64,000 bases of DNA, from the NCBI RefSeq assembly GCF_036711975.1, contig NC_091972.1:10917001-10981000 (forward strand). The letters are read 5' to 3'. How positions within the stretch are numbered: position 1 is the first letter of the stretch; the number at the start of each line of letters is the position of its first letter. The stretch is from Onthophagus taurus. Its lineage: Eukaryota > Arthropoda > Insecta > Coleoptera > Scarabaeidae. Shown piece by piece: positions 49,970 to 61,157 of this stretch. The notes beneath the pieces are model-generated. The model was not told the origin of the DNA. It did no database searches and saw only the letters and a list, made by a program, of their open reading frames with translations. Both the position numbers and the translations under genes were made by a program.

Positions 49970-52587
49970 ATGGAAACGTTAGTAAAAGGTCCTGTGAGTG
50001 AAATACCAAATAAACAATTTGGGGAATATATTTTTGAAAAACTTTCTTTACAAACATCTCAAAAGAAAAACTTGGTAAATATCAAAAAATTGTAATTATA
50101 TTTAAAATTATTATTACATTTTAGGTAAACGCTGAAAGCGATGATGCTATTTCAGTGGACGATTTTCAATCGAAATGTATCAATACAGCAATTTCTTTGA
50201 AACGCTACATTAGTAATGATGACACAATAGCTTGTATTTGCGAAAATGAATTTTTAAGTGTTGTTCCAATCATTGCTTCGTTATATTTGGGAAGTACTAT
50301 CGCTTTGGTGAATCCAGGTTACAAAACAAGTAAATATTTATTAATTATGTACCTTTAAGGGTTCCGTCCAATCGGAAAAGATGGTGCTTGTGCATATTCC
50401 AGACTGGACGTCGCAACTTTATTCCTTTATGCAGGTAAAATAAAGGTGCGACGTCCAATCTAGAACACACACCAACCGGATTGGATGATTTCCATATTTT
50501 GTTTTTATTATTATTCCTTTACCGTCTGAATTTTGCCCTCTACATTTATAGCCTTATTGTTAGCATGCTTATGTTTGCATGATTTATCTTATCTTCTGGA
50601 TTATCAAATCCAAAACATGCTAAACCAAATCCAAAAATAAGCTTGATATCGAGAAATATGTAGGTACAATAAACCCTGTTATGAACCTCGATCGAGATAA
50701 ACCGTGCGATCTTGTCTCAACTACAGAAAAAGTTGTACTTCTTAAAGTACGTGCTACAATAATCTCTTAAGTTAGTTTGGCGAAGCTAAACAAAATAAAG
50801 CAAACTATATAATGGCTTTAAATCTAAACAGTAAACCTCTAAATCGGCTTAAAAAACTTTGTAGAACTTTAACTTCGACGTATTCACTTAGAAAATTATT
50901 ATTACAGTCGTAATCGCTATCGAAGACGGTTAAACGGTAGATATTACATTAGATTAAAGTTTGTTAATTTTAATATATTTTGTTTTTTGCGATTCATAAA
51001 CAAAAAAGTTATTTTATGGCTGTAATTTACAAATACTTTTACATAAAAACCAAATTATTCTGTTAACAGGAGAATTACTTCACAATTTTTCATTACACAA
51101 ACCGAAACTTGTGTTTTGTAAAAGTTCTATTTTACAATCAGTCCTTGATGTTCAAAAAGAATTACCATTCGTGGAAACTATTATCCTTATGGACGATGAT
51201 AACCAAAATGGATTTATTACCATGCACGATTTAATGAAAGAAAACACTGATTTCGATCAATTTAAACCTGTAAAAATCGACCAATCTAAAGGAGCTGTAA
51301 TTTTGTCATCCTCCGGAACAAGTGGGTTACCTAAAGGGGTTATAATATCTTACTCAAATCTATTAGCAGCTGTACCATACATTCAGTAAATTTCTTTAAT
51401 TAACTCTACGTTCATTGACTAAGACAATATAATTTTAGACAAACTAATTACGTAGGAATGTCTGTGGATGTAACATTTCTAGTTCTGGTGCCTTTATTTC
51501 ACATATTTGGTCTTTATGTTACTTTGTATGGTGCTATATTTGGCAGCAAACTTGTGTTTTTAAAAACGTTTCGGCCAGAAATTTTTTTGCAAACAATCGA
51601 AACCCATAAAGTTAATAAGCTGACAATTGTACCACCCTTAGCAATATTTATGGCTAAAAGTCCACTAGTGGAAAAATACAATTTATCCAGCCTTGAGGAT
51701 GTTTTATGTGGTGCTGCTCCATTAACAGAATCGGTTTCGAATTTATTACACTCCAGGTAATTCATTTATTTTTGAAATTTTAGAACATTATAAAATTCTT
51801 TATAGACTAAATATAAAGGTGAGGCAATTATATGGATTAACTGAAACCGGTTGTGTAGCAATGACTACAAAAAATTCTCAGCACACACCTAATGCTATAG
51901 GAAATTTAATTCCAAATATATCGGTTATTATAAAAGATACAGATACTAAAGAGATTTTACCAATATCTTGTAAAGGAGAAATTTGTGTAAAAGGGGCAAC
52001 AATATTTAAAACATACATTAATAATCCGGAGGAAACAGAAAATTCCTTCGATGAAAATGGGTATTTCCTAACCGGAGATGTTGGTTACTTTGATAAAGAT
52101 GGTAAACTTTACGTTGTGGATAGATTAAAAGAATTAATTAAGTGCAAAGGATTCCAAGTAAATATGCATCAAAAGTAAATAATTTTTTATTAATTATTTC
52201 AAAATTTTTAGGTAGCACCTGCTGAATTAGAAGGACTTTTACTAACTCATTCAGCTGTTAAAGATGTTGCCGTTATTGGTGTTCCAGATGAAAGAGCTGG
52301 TGAATTTCCATGTGCTGTGGTTGTTAAACAACCAGGAGCTGATGTGACAGGAGAAGAACTAGTTGATTTCTTAAAAGGTATTTTTGAAAGTAATCAAGAT
52401 AATAAGAATGATGAAAATAGATCTTATTAACTGTTCTTAATTTAACAATAAAAAATATTATTTAGGAAAAGTGGCTCCTTACAAGGAACTAAATGGAGGA
52501 GTTTACTTCGTGGATGACATTCCAAAAAACGCAAATGGAAAAATAATGAAACGAGAAATCAGAAAATATATTAATGAAAAACTTTAA
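49970..52587 (+). CDS. Luciferase-like acyl-CoA synthetase, gene A (7 exons)
   Basis: An ANL-superfamily adenylating enzyme: it would activate a carboxylic acid with ATP and transfer it to CoA. Exons: 49970-50074, 50125-50329, 51070-51385, 51439-51756, 51806-52157, 52212-52377, 52466-52587. All introns are GT-AG and phases agree, giving 527 residues with no stop. Motifs: P-loop SSSGTSGLPKG (183-193), FHIFGLY (229-235), YGLTETG (324-330), TGD (Asp406), VDR (420-421, with Asp420 and Arg421) and catalytic Lys513 in NGKIMKRE. Intron 2 is 740 bp; the others are 49-88 bp. The C-terminus is EKL, not a canonical peroxisomal signal. The histidine of FHIFG aligns with His245 of firefly luciferase, but the following Gly is Ile here. 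Substrate unknown; a fatty or aromatic acid is likely from the family. AATAAA follows at 52613. Confidence 0.93.
50365..50488 (+). repeat. Hairpin repeat in intron 2 of gene A
   Basis: An imperfect inverted repeat of about 124 bp: GGACGTCGCAACTTTAT (near 50407) against ATAAAGGTGCGACGTCC (near 50440), extended outward by GTCCAATC...GGTG against CACC...GGATTGGA. It lies in the only long intron of the cluster and looks like a small fold-back insertion. Confidence 0.7.
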
Positions 52588-52612
52588 TGTTTTAATTATA
52601 ATTTATGGACAT

Positions 52613-52618
52613 AATAAA
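52613..52618 (+). promoter_or_regulatory. Polyadenylation signal of gene A
   Basis: AATAAA 26 bases after the stop codon of gene A. Confidence 0.65.
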
Positions 52619-54638
52619 ACATTGGCCATTTGAATGTTAAGTTGTGTTATGACAAGAATTATTTGTCTATTATAGTATCTGCTACCTTCAATATGTAGGT
52701 GTAATATTTGTTATTATCCACAAACAGACGGTTTGAGTATTTTGACTGAAACAGCTTATTAAAAAATGAAATTTTCAAATGCTGTTTACCATTAATACGT
52801 AATGGAAAAATTTGTGATGCAGAAAAAATGTATAAAGAATGACAGATGTTAATTTCTATGTTGTGTCTGGAGTTTCAACTAGGATGTGTACAGTTCAGAT
52901 CCTCGGCAAAGATACAATGAAGTTTGATATGCCTAGATGTTTGGACAATCATGGATCGGTCTTCTTGATAAGAATTATGTCAGTTTAATACGTTCCCCTT
53001 CTGATACTATAGACTGTTGATATTGCTGAACACGATTTTCATAATTTCTGCGCTTTAGCATTGTTGAATAGCACGATTCTACCTACTTCAACTGGAATCC
53101 ATTATATGATGCGGATCAGCAGATGGTTTTCACTCAGATGGACCAACCCAGTTGAAACCCCAGATTAACCAATCCCAATAGCATAACATTTCAGTGATCC
53201 GTCCATGAATTTAATCTAGTAGTTAGTATAAAGCAGGACCTCACCATTAAATTAATATCAACGAAAGGAGATCCGTAAAGGTGTTTTTAAACTCATCGTC
53301 ATTTACAGTATCGTTGGTTTCATGGACTAGAATTTTGATGAGTTAAGTTTTTGTCGGGTTTTTGTTATGATGGCGTTATTTCTGTTTTTGGGGTTGTTTC
53401 TGCTTAGCAAATGCGAATACAATGGGTAATTCTTAGCAATTGGCGGTCTGATGGTCAAAAGACTATTGATATTCCTTGTACAGCTTGGATATAGTACGAT
53501 GACAGATCCTAGTGCTTCGGTGCTCGAGTGTTCTACGCTTCCTTAATTACAGGGATTTAGTAGCAACCTCTTTGCATCCACGCTATATCGTGAGGAAACA
53601 ATCCCAAATATAAGAAATAGTTTAGAATTTGAAGAGATTCCTAGAAATGTACATACCCAGTTTGCTGCATTGTTGAAAAATCTTCGGAAGTGGTGGTGAT
53701 GCCAGGTGCTGCTTTCGACATTGACCTGAACTTGACTGTTTATAAACTCATCTATATTTTTATTTGGGACATTTGACGCATTGGAGCCGGGAGTTCGTTA
53801 TTTGTGCCCATGTAGTTGGCAGAACCTCATGGTGCCTCGAAAGAAGAAGATTTCTTTCTGGATCTACATGAGAGTTCTTAGTAGATTATCAACCTTAAAC
53901 CTTATAAAATAGTGTTATTTTATCTGAACATACACCAAGTTTATTTTATACAAGCAAACGTCTTAAATTGAAATTAATTAATCAAAATCTGTATAAGAGT
54001 TTGTAATCGTAGTAAACATTCAGATATAAAATTTTAATCAGACTTCATTTCCGGAAGTGGTACTTAACTTTTAAGTTACAGTCGTATTTTTAAATTACCA
54101 CGTATGTATTGTTAGACTAACGGTGCTATTTAAAAATGCCAGAAAGTTGATTATAACCACACCATTTAATTTTAAAAGTGAAAGGATACAATTTTAGTCA
54201 CATAAAGAATTAAATAACAGAACAAATGTATTGTTGCTTGCGCCAAAAAACGTACACAAGCAATGTAACCATCTCTAAAGACAACAATGCATCTGTTCGT
54301 TTCTGATCAATTCGTACGAATTCTTACGAACTCGTACGACTAAATTTTCGTACGAATTCTTATCCAATGTAACCACGGTCTAAAGTGGTAAGTGATAAAG
54401 AAAGAGATCGCACGTGAGTTTATTATTAGAAAAGATAGATCGATGTTTCATTAAAAATGAATTGTATAAACTGATAATGATGAGTGTTAAGAGTAGAAAT
54501 TATAAGATTATCGTTAGCATGTTTTGAATAAATTCTTAGAGTGTTTATACTTTAAATACTTTGGTTCAACAAGAAAAAAAATTTATGTTTTTTTGCAAAC
54601 TCGTGCATGGAGGTCAATATACCAAGTAATCAAAAACA
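52619..54638. other. Intergenic region between genes A and B
   Basis: About 2 kb with no coding frame. Upstream of gene B, CGTACG occurs three times within 42 bp (54313, 54333, 54349), embedded in a partly inverted TTCGTACGAATTCTTA sequence. The rest shows nothing I recognise. Confidence 0.5.
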
Positions 54639-54644
54639 TATAAA
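54639..54644 (+). promoter_or_regulatory. Candidate TATA box of gene B
   Basis: TATAAA (within ACATATAAATGCG) 81 bases before the start codon at 54725. The implied leader is about 50-55 bases. Confidence 0.45.
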
Positions 54645-54724
54645 TGCGAGTTATTTCAAATCAAACTTTAATATTATACACTTATAATATACTTATAGTT
54701 TCTCACATTATTTATTAATTAAAA

Positions 54725-56598
54725 ATGAATAATCACATAGTCTATGGCCCAAAAGTTCCATTAATTAAAGAATCGCTTGGTTTATACATTTTTAATAGAT
54801 TAAAAGGATTTAATCCATCTGATATACTGGTGGTAAGTACATATTTCAACAACTTTTGATTAAATCTTGATGAAATGTTTGTTTTATTCTACGATTTATT
54901 TAAAGGTGAATGCAGATACAAACGAAGGATTCACTGTAAAGGACGTTTTAAACAAGTCAATCAAATTAGCTCTAACTTTACGTAAATACATTAAAAAAGG
55001 AGATGTTATAGCGGTTCTTTGCGAAAACGACAACTTGGTTATATTTCCCTTATTAGCATCGATGTTTTTGGGAACAACCATAGCTTTTGTTAATCCAGTT
55101 TATAATTCGCGTAAGAAAAACTAATTTATTATTGTATCATAATTAATTATTATTGTTTAGGTGAATTAAGTCATTCTCTTATAAACATAAATCCAAAATT
55201 TGTTTTTTGTTCTCAAATCGCTGTAAATAATTTCATGGAAATTAAAAATGAATTAGGAGATATACAAGAAGTTATTTTAATGGAGAGGGAATCATCAGGT
55301 GGTCTTCGGATTTTATATGAATTCATAAACAATTGTAATGATGTGGAAATAGAAAGCTTTAAACCGATTGATGTAAACACTGACGATGATACAGCAATGA
55401 TTTTATCTTCTTCTGGAACATCAGGTGTGCCAAAAGGAGTTAAAGTTTCTTATAAAAACGTATATTCTCATATTCCTCATTTTATGTAAGCCAAAATTTA
55501 TCGAAATTTTATTGATTAATTAACATTTTATTTTAAAATTTAGGAGTAAAGATATCATTTTATTACAACCGGGAGATTCAACAATAATCTTAGCCCCAGT
55601 TTTTCATATTTTCGGTCTTTACGTAACAATAACCTCTATAATTCTAGAAGCGAAAGCAGTTTTTATAAAACGATTCAAACCAGATTTATTTTTAACAACT
55701 TTACAGAACTACAAAGTATCCACATTATTTGTAGTTCCTCCTTTGGCAATATTTTTAGCTAAAAATCCTCTTGTTTTAAAATACGATTTATTAAGCTTGA
55801 AAGATATTATATGCGGTGCAGCACCGCTTACTCACGATGTTTTGGATATGGTCAAACAAAGATTAGGAATAAAAGTAAGACAAATATACGGTTTAACAGA
55901 AACTGGAATTGTGACTTGCGTTCCTCCTGGAACAACTTCAAAACCCGATAGTTCCGGTCGAGTTGGGCCCAACACCCAAGTTGTAATTAAAGATATTGAG
56001 AGTAGAGATATTCTCCCAGCTAATCAACGAGGTGAAATTTGTATTAAAGGGCCTAATGTAACAAATGGTTATTTTTGTAATGATGAAGCTAATCATAAAG
56101 CTTTTGATTCGGATGGTTATTTTCTTACTGGTGATGTTGGTTATTTTGATGATGATGGTTTTCTATTTATTGTTGATAGAATTAAGGAGTTAATAAAATA
56201 TAAAGGATTTCAAGTAATTTCTTTAAAACCATTTTTTTAGAAGATGTAATTTTTAATAATTTTAGGTCGCTCCAGCTGAGCTTGAAGGAATTCTTTTAAA
56301 ACACAAAGCAGTTAAAGATGTAGCCGTTGTTGGTAAACCCGATGATAACGCTGGAGAATTACCAACAGCTTTTGTTGTGAGGCGAGAAAGTGTTAATGTT
56401 ACTCCAGATGAGCTTGCAAAATTTGTTGCTGGTAAAATTATCATTAAATCAATCCAATTAATTAAATTAATTCATATCATTTTAGCACAAGTTTCAACTT
56501 ATAAGCAATTATCAGGAGGAGTTCAATTTATAGATGAAATACCAAAAAATCCGGGAGGAAAGATCTTAAAAAAAGATTTAAAAGAACTGTTATTATAA
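54725..56598 (+). CDS. Luciferase-like acyl-CoA synthetase, gene B (6 exons)
   Basis: Close relative of gene A. Exons: 54725-54832, 54906-55110, 55161-55485, 55544-56213, 56266-56431, 56486-56598, giving 528 residues with no stop. Exons 2 and 5 are exactly as long as their counterparts in A (205 and 166 nt), and exon 4 (670 nt) equals A's exons 4 plus 5, so one intron is absent. Motifs: P-loop SSSGTSGVPKG (187-197), FHIFGLY (233-239), YGLTETG, TGDVGYFDDDG, VDRIKELIKYKGFQ and catalytic Lys517 in GGKILKKD. The C-terminus is LLL, with no peroxisomal signal, so the enzyme may be cytosolic or otherwise placed. The last intron (56432-56485) is 54 nt, in frame and free of stops, so retention would add 18 residues. 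It lies 195 bp from gene C on the same strand. Substrate unknown. Confidence 0.93.
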
Positions 56599-56702
56599 AA
56601 ACGTAAAATATACTGACATCATATATTCGTAAAAAAAAGAATTTTTGTTATTTAAGGAGCTAGGTCAACCCATATTAGATAACTTATCGCTTATCGTTGT
56701 TG

Positions 56703-56720
56703 TATATAAAGCGTTATAAA
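56703..56720 (+). promoter_or_regulatory. Candidate promoter of gene C
   Basis: TATATAAA (56703-56710) and a second TATAAA (56715-56720), followed by an initiator-like ACAGT (56725-56729), 65-90 bases before the ATG at 56794. With only 195 bp between genes B and C, this shows that C probably has its own promoter. Confidence 0.45.
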
Positions 56721-56793
56721 TCGAACAGTGTTTCTATAAACCTCATCAAATAAACTCGTCTTAAACTCTTCCACATCCAATAAAAAAATCATC

Positions 56794-58636
56794 ATGAACA
56801 GAAAGCATGTACTTGTTGGCCCACCTTTAAGTTCTCCAATTCCTAATGAAAATCTTGCCCAACAAATTTATGAGAATTTCCGTCAACGTAGACGAGATGA
56901 AATTGCATTTGTAAGTACTCATTATCTTTTTATTTAATTGTATTTAAAAAAAACGGAATTTTAAAACAGAAAAACGATATCACCGATCAATGGGTTTCTG
57001 TTGGAAAAGTTCTTGATGATTCCGCTAGAATAGCAATCTCTTTAACAGAAATGGGACTATCTTCAAATAATTTAATCGCTATTTGTTCAAATAATCATAT
57101 TAATTATCCAAGTGTGATCTTTGGAGCGTTAGCCGCTGGAGTTCCTTTGGCGTTAATGAGTCCCGTATACACAGAGTGTAAATTAAAAAGAAATATCAAA
57201 TGATTTTTTTTGTAATAATTTTATTTTAGATTAATTGGAGAGTCTTTTTAACATCATCGAACCGGATGTTGTTTTTTGTTCAGAAATGAACATGGAAACG
57301 TTGGTTAAGTTAAAACCAAAAACGAAAACGTTAAAAAAAGTCGTGGTTATCGACACTGAAGAACCAGTTCCCGGAGTTGAAGATTTAGACGCGTTTATTT
57401 CACCATCAATTTCATCGAAATTTTCCGTTGCTGATTTTCCAATTAGAAAAGTCAACGCTAAAGATCAATTAGCGTTTATTTTATTCTCTTCGGGCACAAC
57501 TGGTTTACCGAAAGCAGTTGCTTTAACTCATTATGGTGTTAGTGGTACTCTTATTGGGTTAAAGTAAGAACTTAATTAAAAAATTTAATTTTTTTACTTT
57601 TTTTATTGTTTTATAGTCATCCAGATTTAGTACTTCCAATTGAACCAGACGTTGGATTAGGCGTCCTTCCATTCTTCCATATTTACGGTTTATACGTCAT
57701 CCTTCAAACCATCATCAAGAAGAAACCTTTAATGATTCTTGAACATTTTAATCCATTTGATTATTTAAGGTGTATTGAAAAGTACAAAATCGACGTCGTT
57801 ATTGGAGTACCAATGTTGATACAATTTTTAGCTAAAAGCCCTGTTGTTGATGATTACGATTTGTCGTGTGTAAAAGAAGCAACTTGTGCTTCAGCTCCAA
57901 TTGGTGAAGATACTATTCAAGAACTCAAAGATCGTTTGAAATTACAAAATGTTCGTCAAGCTTATGGTTGTACAGAGGCTCATATGTTGGTTACAATATC
58001 TCCAGCGGTAGGAGCAAGACCAGGTTCAGTGGGAAAAGTTGCTCCTGGGATGAAAATGTTTATTAGAGATGTAAAAACTGGGGAATCTCTTCCAGCGTTT
58101 AAAGAAGGCGAAATTTGTTCGATAAGTGATATGGTAATGAAGGGTTATTACAGAAATGATGCTGCAACTAAAGAAACGTTCACTGAAGATGGTTGGTTAA
58201 AATCTGGAGATATTGGATATTACGATGAAGATGGTCAACTTTACATCGTTGACAGAATGAAAGAATTGATTAAATACAAAGGATTTCAAGTGGCTCCAGC
58301 AGAACTTGAAGCTGTGTTGATGAAGAACAAAAAGATTGCAGATGCCGGCGTTATTGGTAAACCGGATAAAGTAGCTGGGGAAGTACCAGTGGCTTTTGTT
58401 GTGAAACAAGAAGATGTTGATCTCACCGAAACTGAAGTTAAAAATTATGTAGCCGGTACGGTTTATTTATTTTGAATGTAATAAGTTTTAATGAGTTTGT
58501 TTTAGGTTTTCTTACTCAAAGGAAACATTTACACGAAGTTTACTTTGTCGATGAAATACCTAGGACTCGATCTGGAAAAATTATGAGAAGGGAATTGAAG
58601 AAAATTTTGGAGAATATGATGAAATCAAAATTGTAA
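56794..58636 (+). CDS. Luciferase-like acyl-CoA synthetase, gene C, interrupted by one stop codon (probable recent pseudogene or null allele)
   Basis: Five exons: 56794-56910, 56970-57177, 57230-57563, 57617-58455, 58506-58636; 542 codons before the final stop. Exon 3 begins AT-TAA-TTG-GAG, where D and E have AT-GAA-TTC/CTT-GAA. The codon equivalent to Glu is therefore TAA (57232-57234, codon 110). All three phases through this acceptor meet stops, so only an acceptor after the TAA could bypass it. Everything else is intact: FSSGTTGLPK (194-203), FFHIYGLY, YGCTEAH (where A and B have YGLTETG), SGDIGYYDEDG, VDRMKELIKYKGFQ, Lys524 in SGKIMRRE, and a C-terminal SKL peroxisomal signal. The A/B intron after the FQ codon is absent. 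If functional it would be a peroxisomal acid-CoA ligase; as read, the product stops at 109 residues. Confidence 0.85.
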
Positions 58637-58672
58637 ATTCAAAAAAATGTGGCTTATCATGATGTATATAGA

Positions 58673-58678
58673 AATAAA
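58673..58678 (+). promoter_or_regulatory. Polyadenylation signal of gene C
   Basis: AATAAA (in GAAATAAAAG) 37 bases after the stop of gene C and only about 75 bases from the stop of convergent gene D. Confidence 0.6.
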
Positions 58679-58703
58679 AGACCTATGATTATTTAGACTT
58701 TAA

Positions 58704-58709
58704 TTTATT
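58704..58709 (-). promoter_or_regulatory. Polyadenylation signal of gene D
   Basis: AATAAA on the minus strand, 41 bases after gene D's stop. Its cleavage site would fall close to that of gene C, so the two 3' ends probably overlap or abut. Confidence 0.55.
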
Positions 58710-58749
58710 AATAAGCAATATTCGATAATAAAGGTGAACTTTAAATTTC

Positions 58750-60528
58750 TTATAATTTACACTCTGTTAATTTCTTTAATAAACCTTTTAGTTCCCGTCT
58801 TATTATTTTCCCGGATGGTGTACGTGGGATAACATCCACAAAATAAACAGCATGAAGATATTTGTGTTTGCTCAAAAATTGCTCTAAATATTTCTTTACC
58901 TCATCTTCACTTAAATCGACGCCTTCCGCTTTTACAACAAAAGCAATAGGGATTTCCCCAGCTGCTTGATCAGGTTTTCCAACCACTCCAACATCAGCAA
59001 TTTTCTCATTTTTCATCAGTACAGCTTCAAGTTCAGCCGGAGCTACTTGAAATCCTTTGTATTTAATAAACTCTTTTAATCTATCAACAACGTATATATA
59101 GCCATCTTCGTCATAATACCCGATATCACCTGATTTTAAGAAACCATCTTCAGTAAACGATTCTTTAGTGGCAGTTTCGTTTTTATAATAACCTTTCATC
59201 ATCATTTCACTTTTAGTGCAAATTTCTCCGTGTTGATTTGCTGGTAAATTTTTTCCAGTTTCTATATCTCTGATGCAGAGAGTTGTAGCTGTTGCAATTT
59301 TGCCAACAGATTTATTAATTGTAGATCCTAACGGTGTTGTTGCAATAACCATATGAGCTTCAGTTGAACCGTACGCATTTCGAACGGTATCTAATTTTAA
59401 TCTATTTTTGACTAATAATAAAACATCTTCACCAATCGGTGCGGATCCACAAGTAATGTCTTTTAAGCTGGATAAATCATAATCGTCGATTATTGGACTT
59501 TTGGCTAAGAAGTTAATGAGTGGTGGAACTCCGATTAATGTCGCCAGTTTATATTTTTCTATACATTGTAAGTAATCAAATGGGTTAAAATGTTCCATAA
59601 CGATCATTGGAATTGATTTTTTGAGAGCTTGTATTTGTTGATAGAAACCATAAATGTGAAAGAAAGGAAGAACTCCGAGAGTGATTCCCATATCTTGAGG
59701 TATTCCCACTGCTGGATGCCTAGATTTATAAAAAATAATTAAAAATATTAAACAGTTTTGTATTAATAATTACTCAATTGCAATTAATGTAGCATTCACG
59801 TTATGATGTGTTAAAGCAACAGCTTTTGGTAATCCAGTCGTTCCAGATGAAAACATTATAAAAGCAATTTGCTCTTTAGTGTTGATTTCTTTAACTTTAA
59901 AATTAGAGTTTGACGATTTCAAAAAAATTTCTAATGAAATAGCATCGTTGTTGTTAATGTCTTGTTGATCAATAACGACAAGCTTTTTTATTGTATTTGA
60001 TTTCGATTTCACTTGCAATAACGTTTCTAAATTCATCTCTGAACAGAATACAATTTTTGCTTCGACGATTTTAAAAAGATTTTCGAATTCATCTAAAATC
60101 AAATTAAGTAAAGTATTATAATGTTTATAAATTGCTTTTTTATAATTTACAAGTAGTGTAAGCTGGATTCATCAAAGCTAACGGAATTCCAGAATATAAA
60201 GCTGCTAAAGCGATTATGGGATAATTAATATGATTATTGGCACATATCGCAACTAAATCTTTGGTGGTAAGTTCTAATTCGGTGAAAGCTTGAGCTAGTT
60301 TTAAAGAATTATTTAAAATTTGGCCAACGGTGTTCGATTCATCTGTAAGATAACTTTTCTAAAAAATAAAATATAAATTAAAAATGTTAATTAAATAAAA
60401 CAACTTACAAAAGCAATGTCTTCTTGATTTCAATTTTTCAACTCATCATAAAGAAGTTGCCCAACATTAACCACGGGAATAGGTAAATGTAATTCATTTC
60501 CTATTAGTATATTTTCCGTTTTATCCAT
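58750..60528 (-). CDS. Luciferase-like acyl-CoA synthetase, gene D, with a stop codon in exon 1 (probable pseudogene or null allele)
   Basis: Four exons on the minus strand: 60528-60409, 60358-60151, 60092-59774, 59719-58750; 538 codons before the final stop. Codon 33 is TGA (60432-60430), in DELKN-stop-NQEDIAF; the neighbour E has DELKKRNSNDIAF, so an Arg codon became a stop (CGA or AGA to TGA, one base). The splice sites and all later exons are intact: FSSGTTGLPK, FFHIYGFY, YGSTEAH, SGDIGYYDEDG, VDRLKEFIKYKGFQVAP, Lys520 in SGKIIRRE, and the C-terminal peroxisomal-type signal CKL. Exon 4 is a 970-nt exon with no intron in the last third, as in E. Convergent with C, upstream neighbour E in tandem. 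As written, translation gives only 32 residues unless a later start is used. Confidence 0.84.
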
Positions 60529-61075
60529 ATTTTTTAGGACTTATAATGAATGAGTAGTCTATTATTACAACTAATCCTTTACCAATATTTTGTTTCATAT
60601 ATGTATAATTAATTTTTTGATAAGTTTATCGTGTCAGTGATAAGTAGTGAACTTGGGACTATAATCAACGCTTTTAATGACGTAAACAACTATATGACTT
60701 ACTTATATAACACTAACGTTTTCGATGAGAAGTTAAAGTTATTTGATACGGTTGCGGTAATCAAAAAAGTGTAAATTAATACATATAAGAAATTAATATT
60801 TGAAATTTACACTTAAGAAAGATAGGTAATGATAAAACTGCATGAAAAGAAAAAATAACTGCTGTTACTTAATAGTTTAGATAATTTATTAAAGAGTATT
60901 TAAAAAGTAAAGGTAAAACAATTACTTTAATTATAAATTGAAAAAAAATTTTATTTATACTTTTTTCAGTTTTCTTAGGGCTTTACTAAAATTTTTGAAT
61001 GAAATACTTCAAAATCCTCAATAAAACTCTGAAATTTTTGGCATCATAAATTGAAATTAACAGATTAAATAACTT

Positions 61076-61081
61076 TTTATT
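61076..61081 (-). promoter_or_regulatory. Candidate polyadenylation signal of gene E
   Basis: AATAAA on the minus strand, 77 bases after the stop codon of gene E. Confidence 0.45.
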
Positions 61082-61157
61082 AAATGTTTTTAGATTCAAT
61101 TCTCCTTTTTATAATTATTAACAATATAAAACCGATTCTTTAAAAATTAACATCTCT

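Noticed and set aside
51514..51765. Minus-strand frames opposite synthetase exons (also 54896-55081, 57231-57455, 58197-58409, 61314-61547, 62219-62536)
   Set aside because: All are shadows of the real exons on the other strand.
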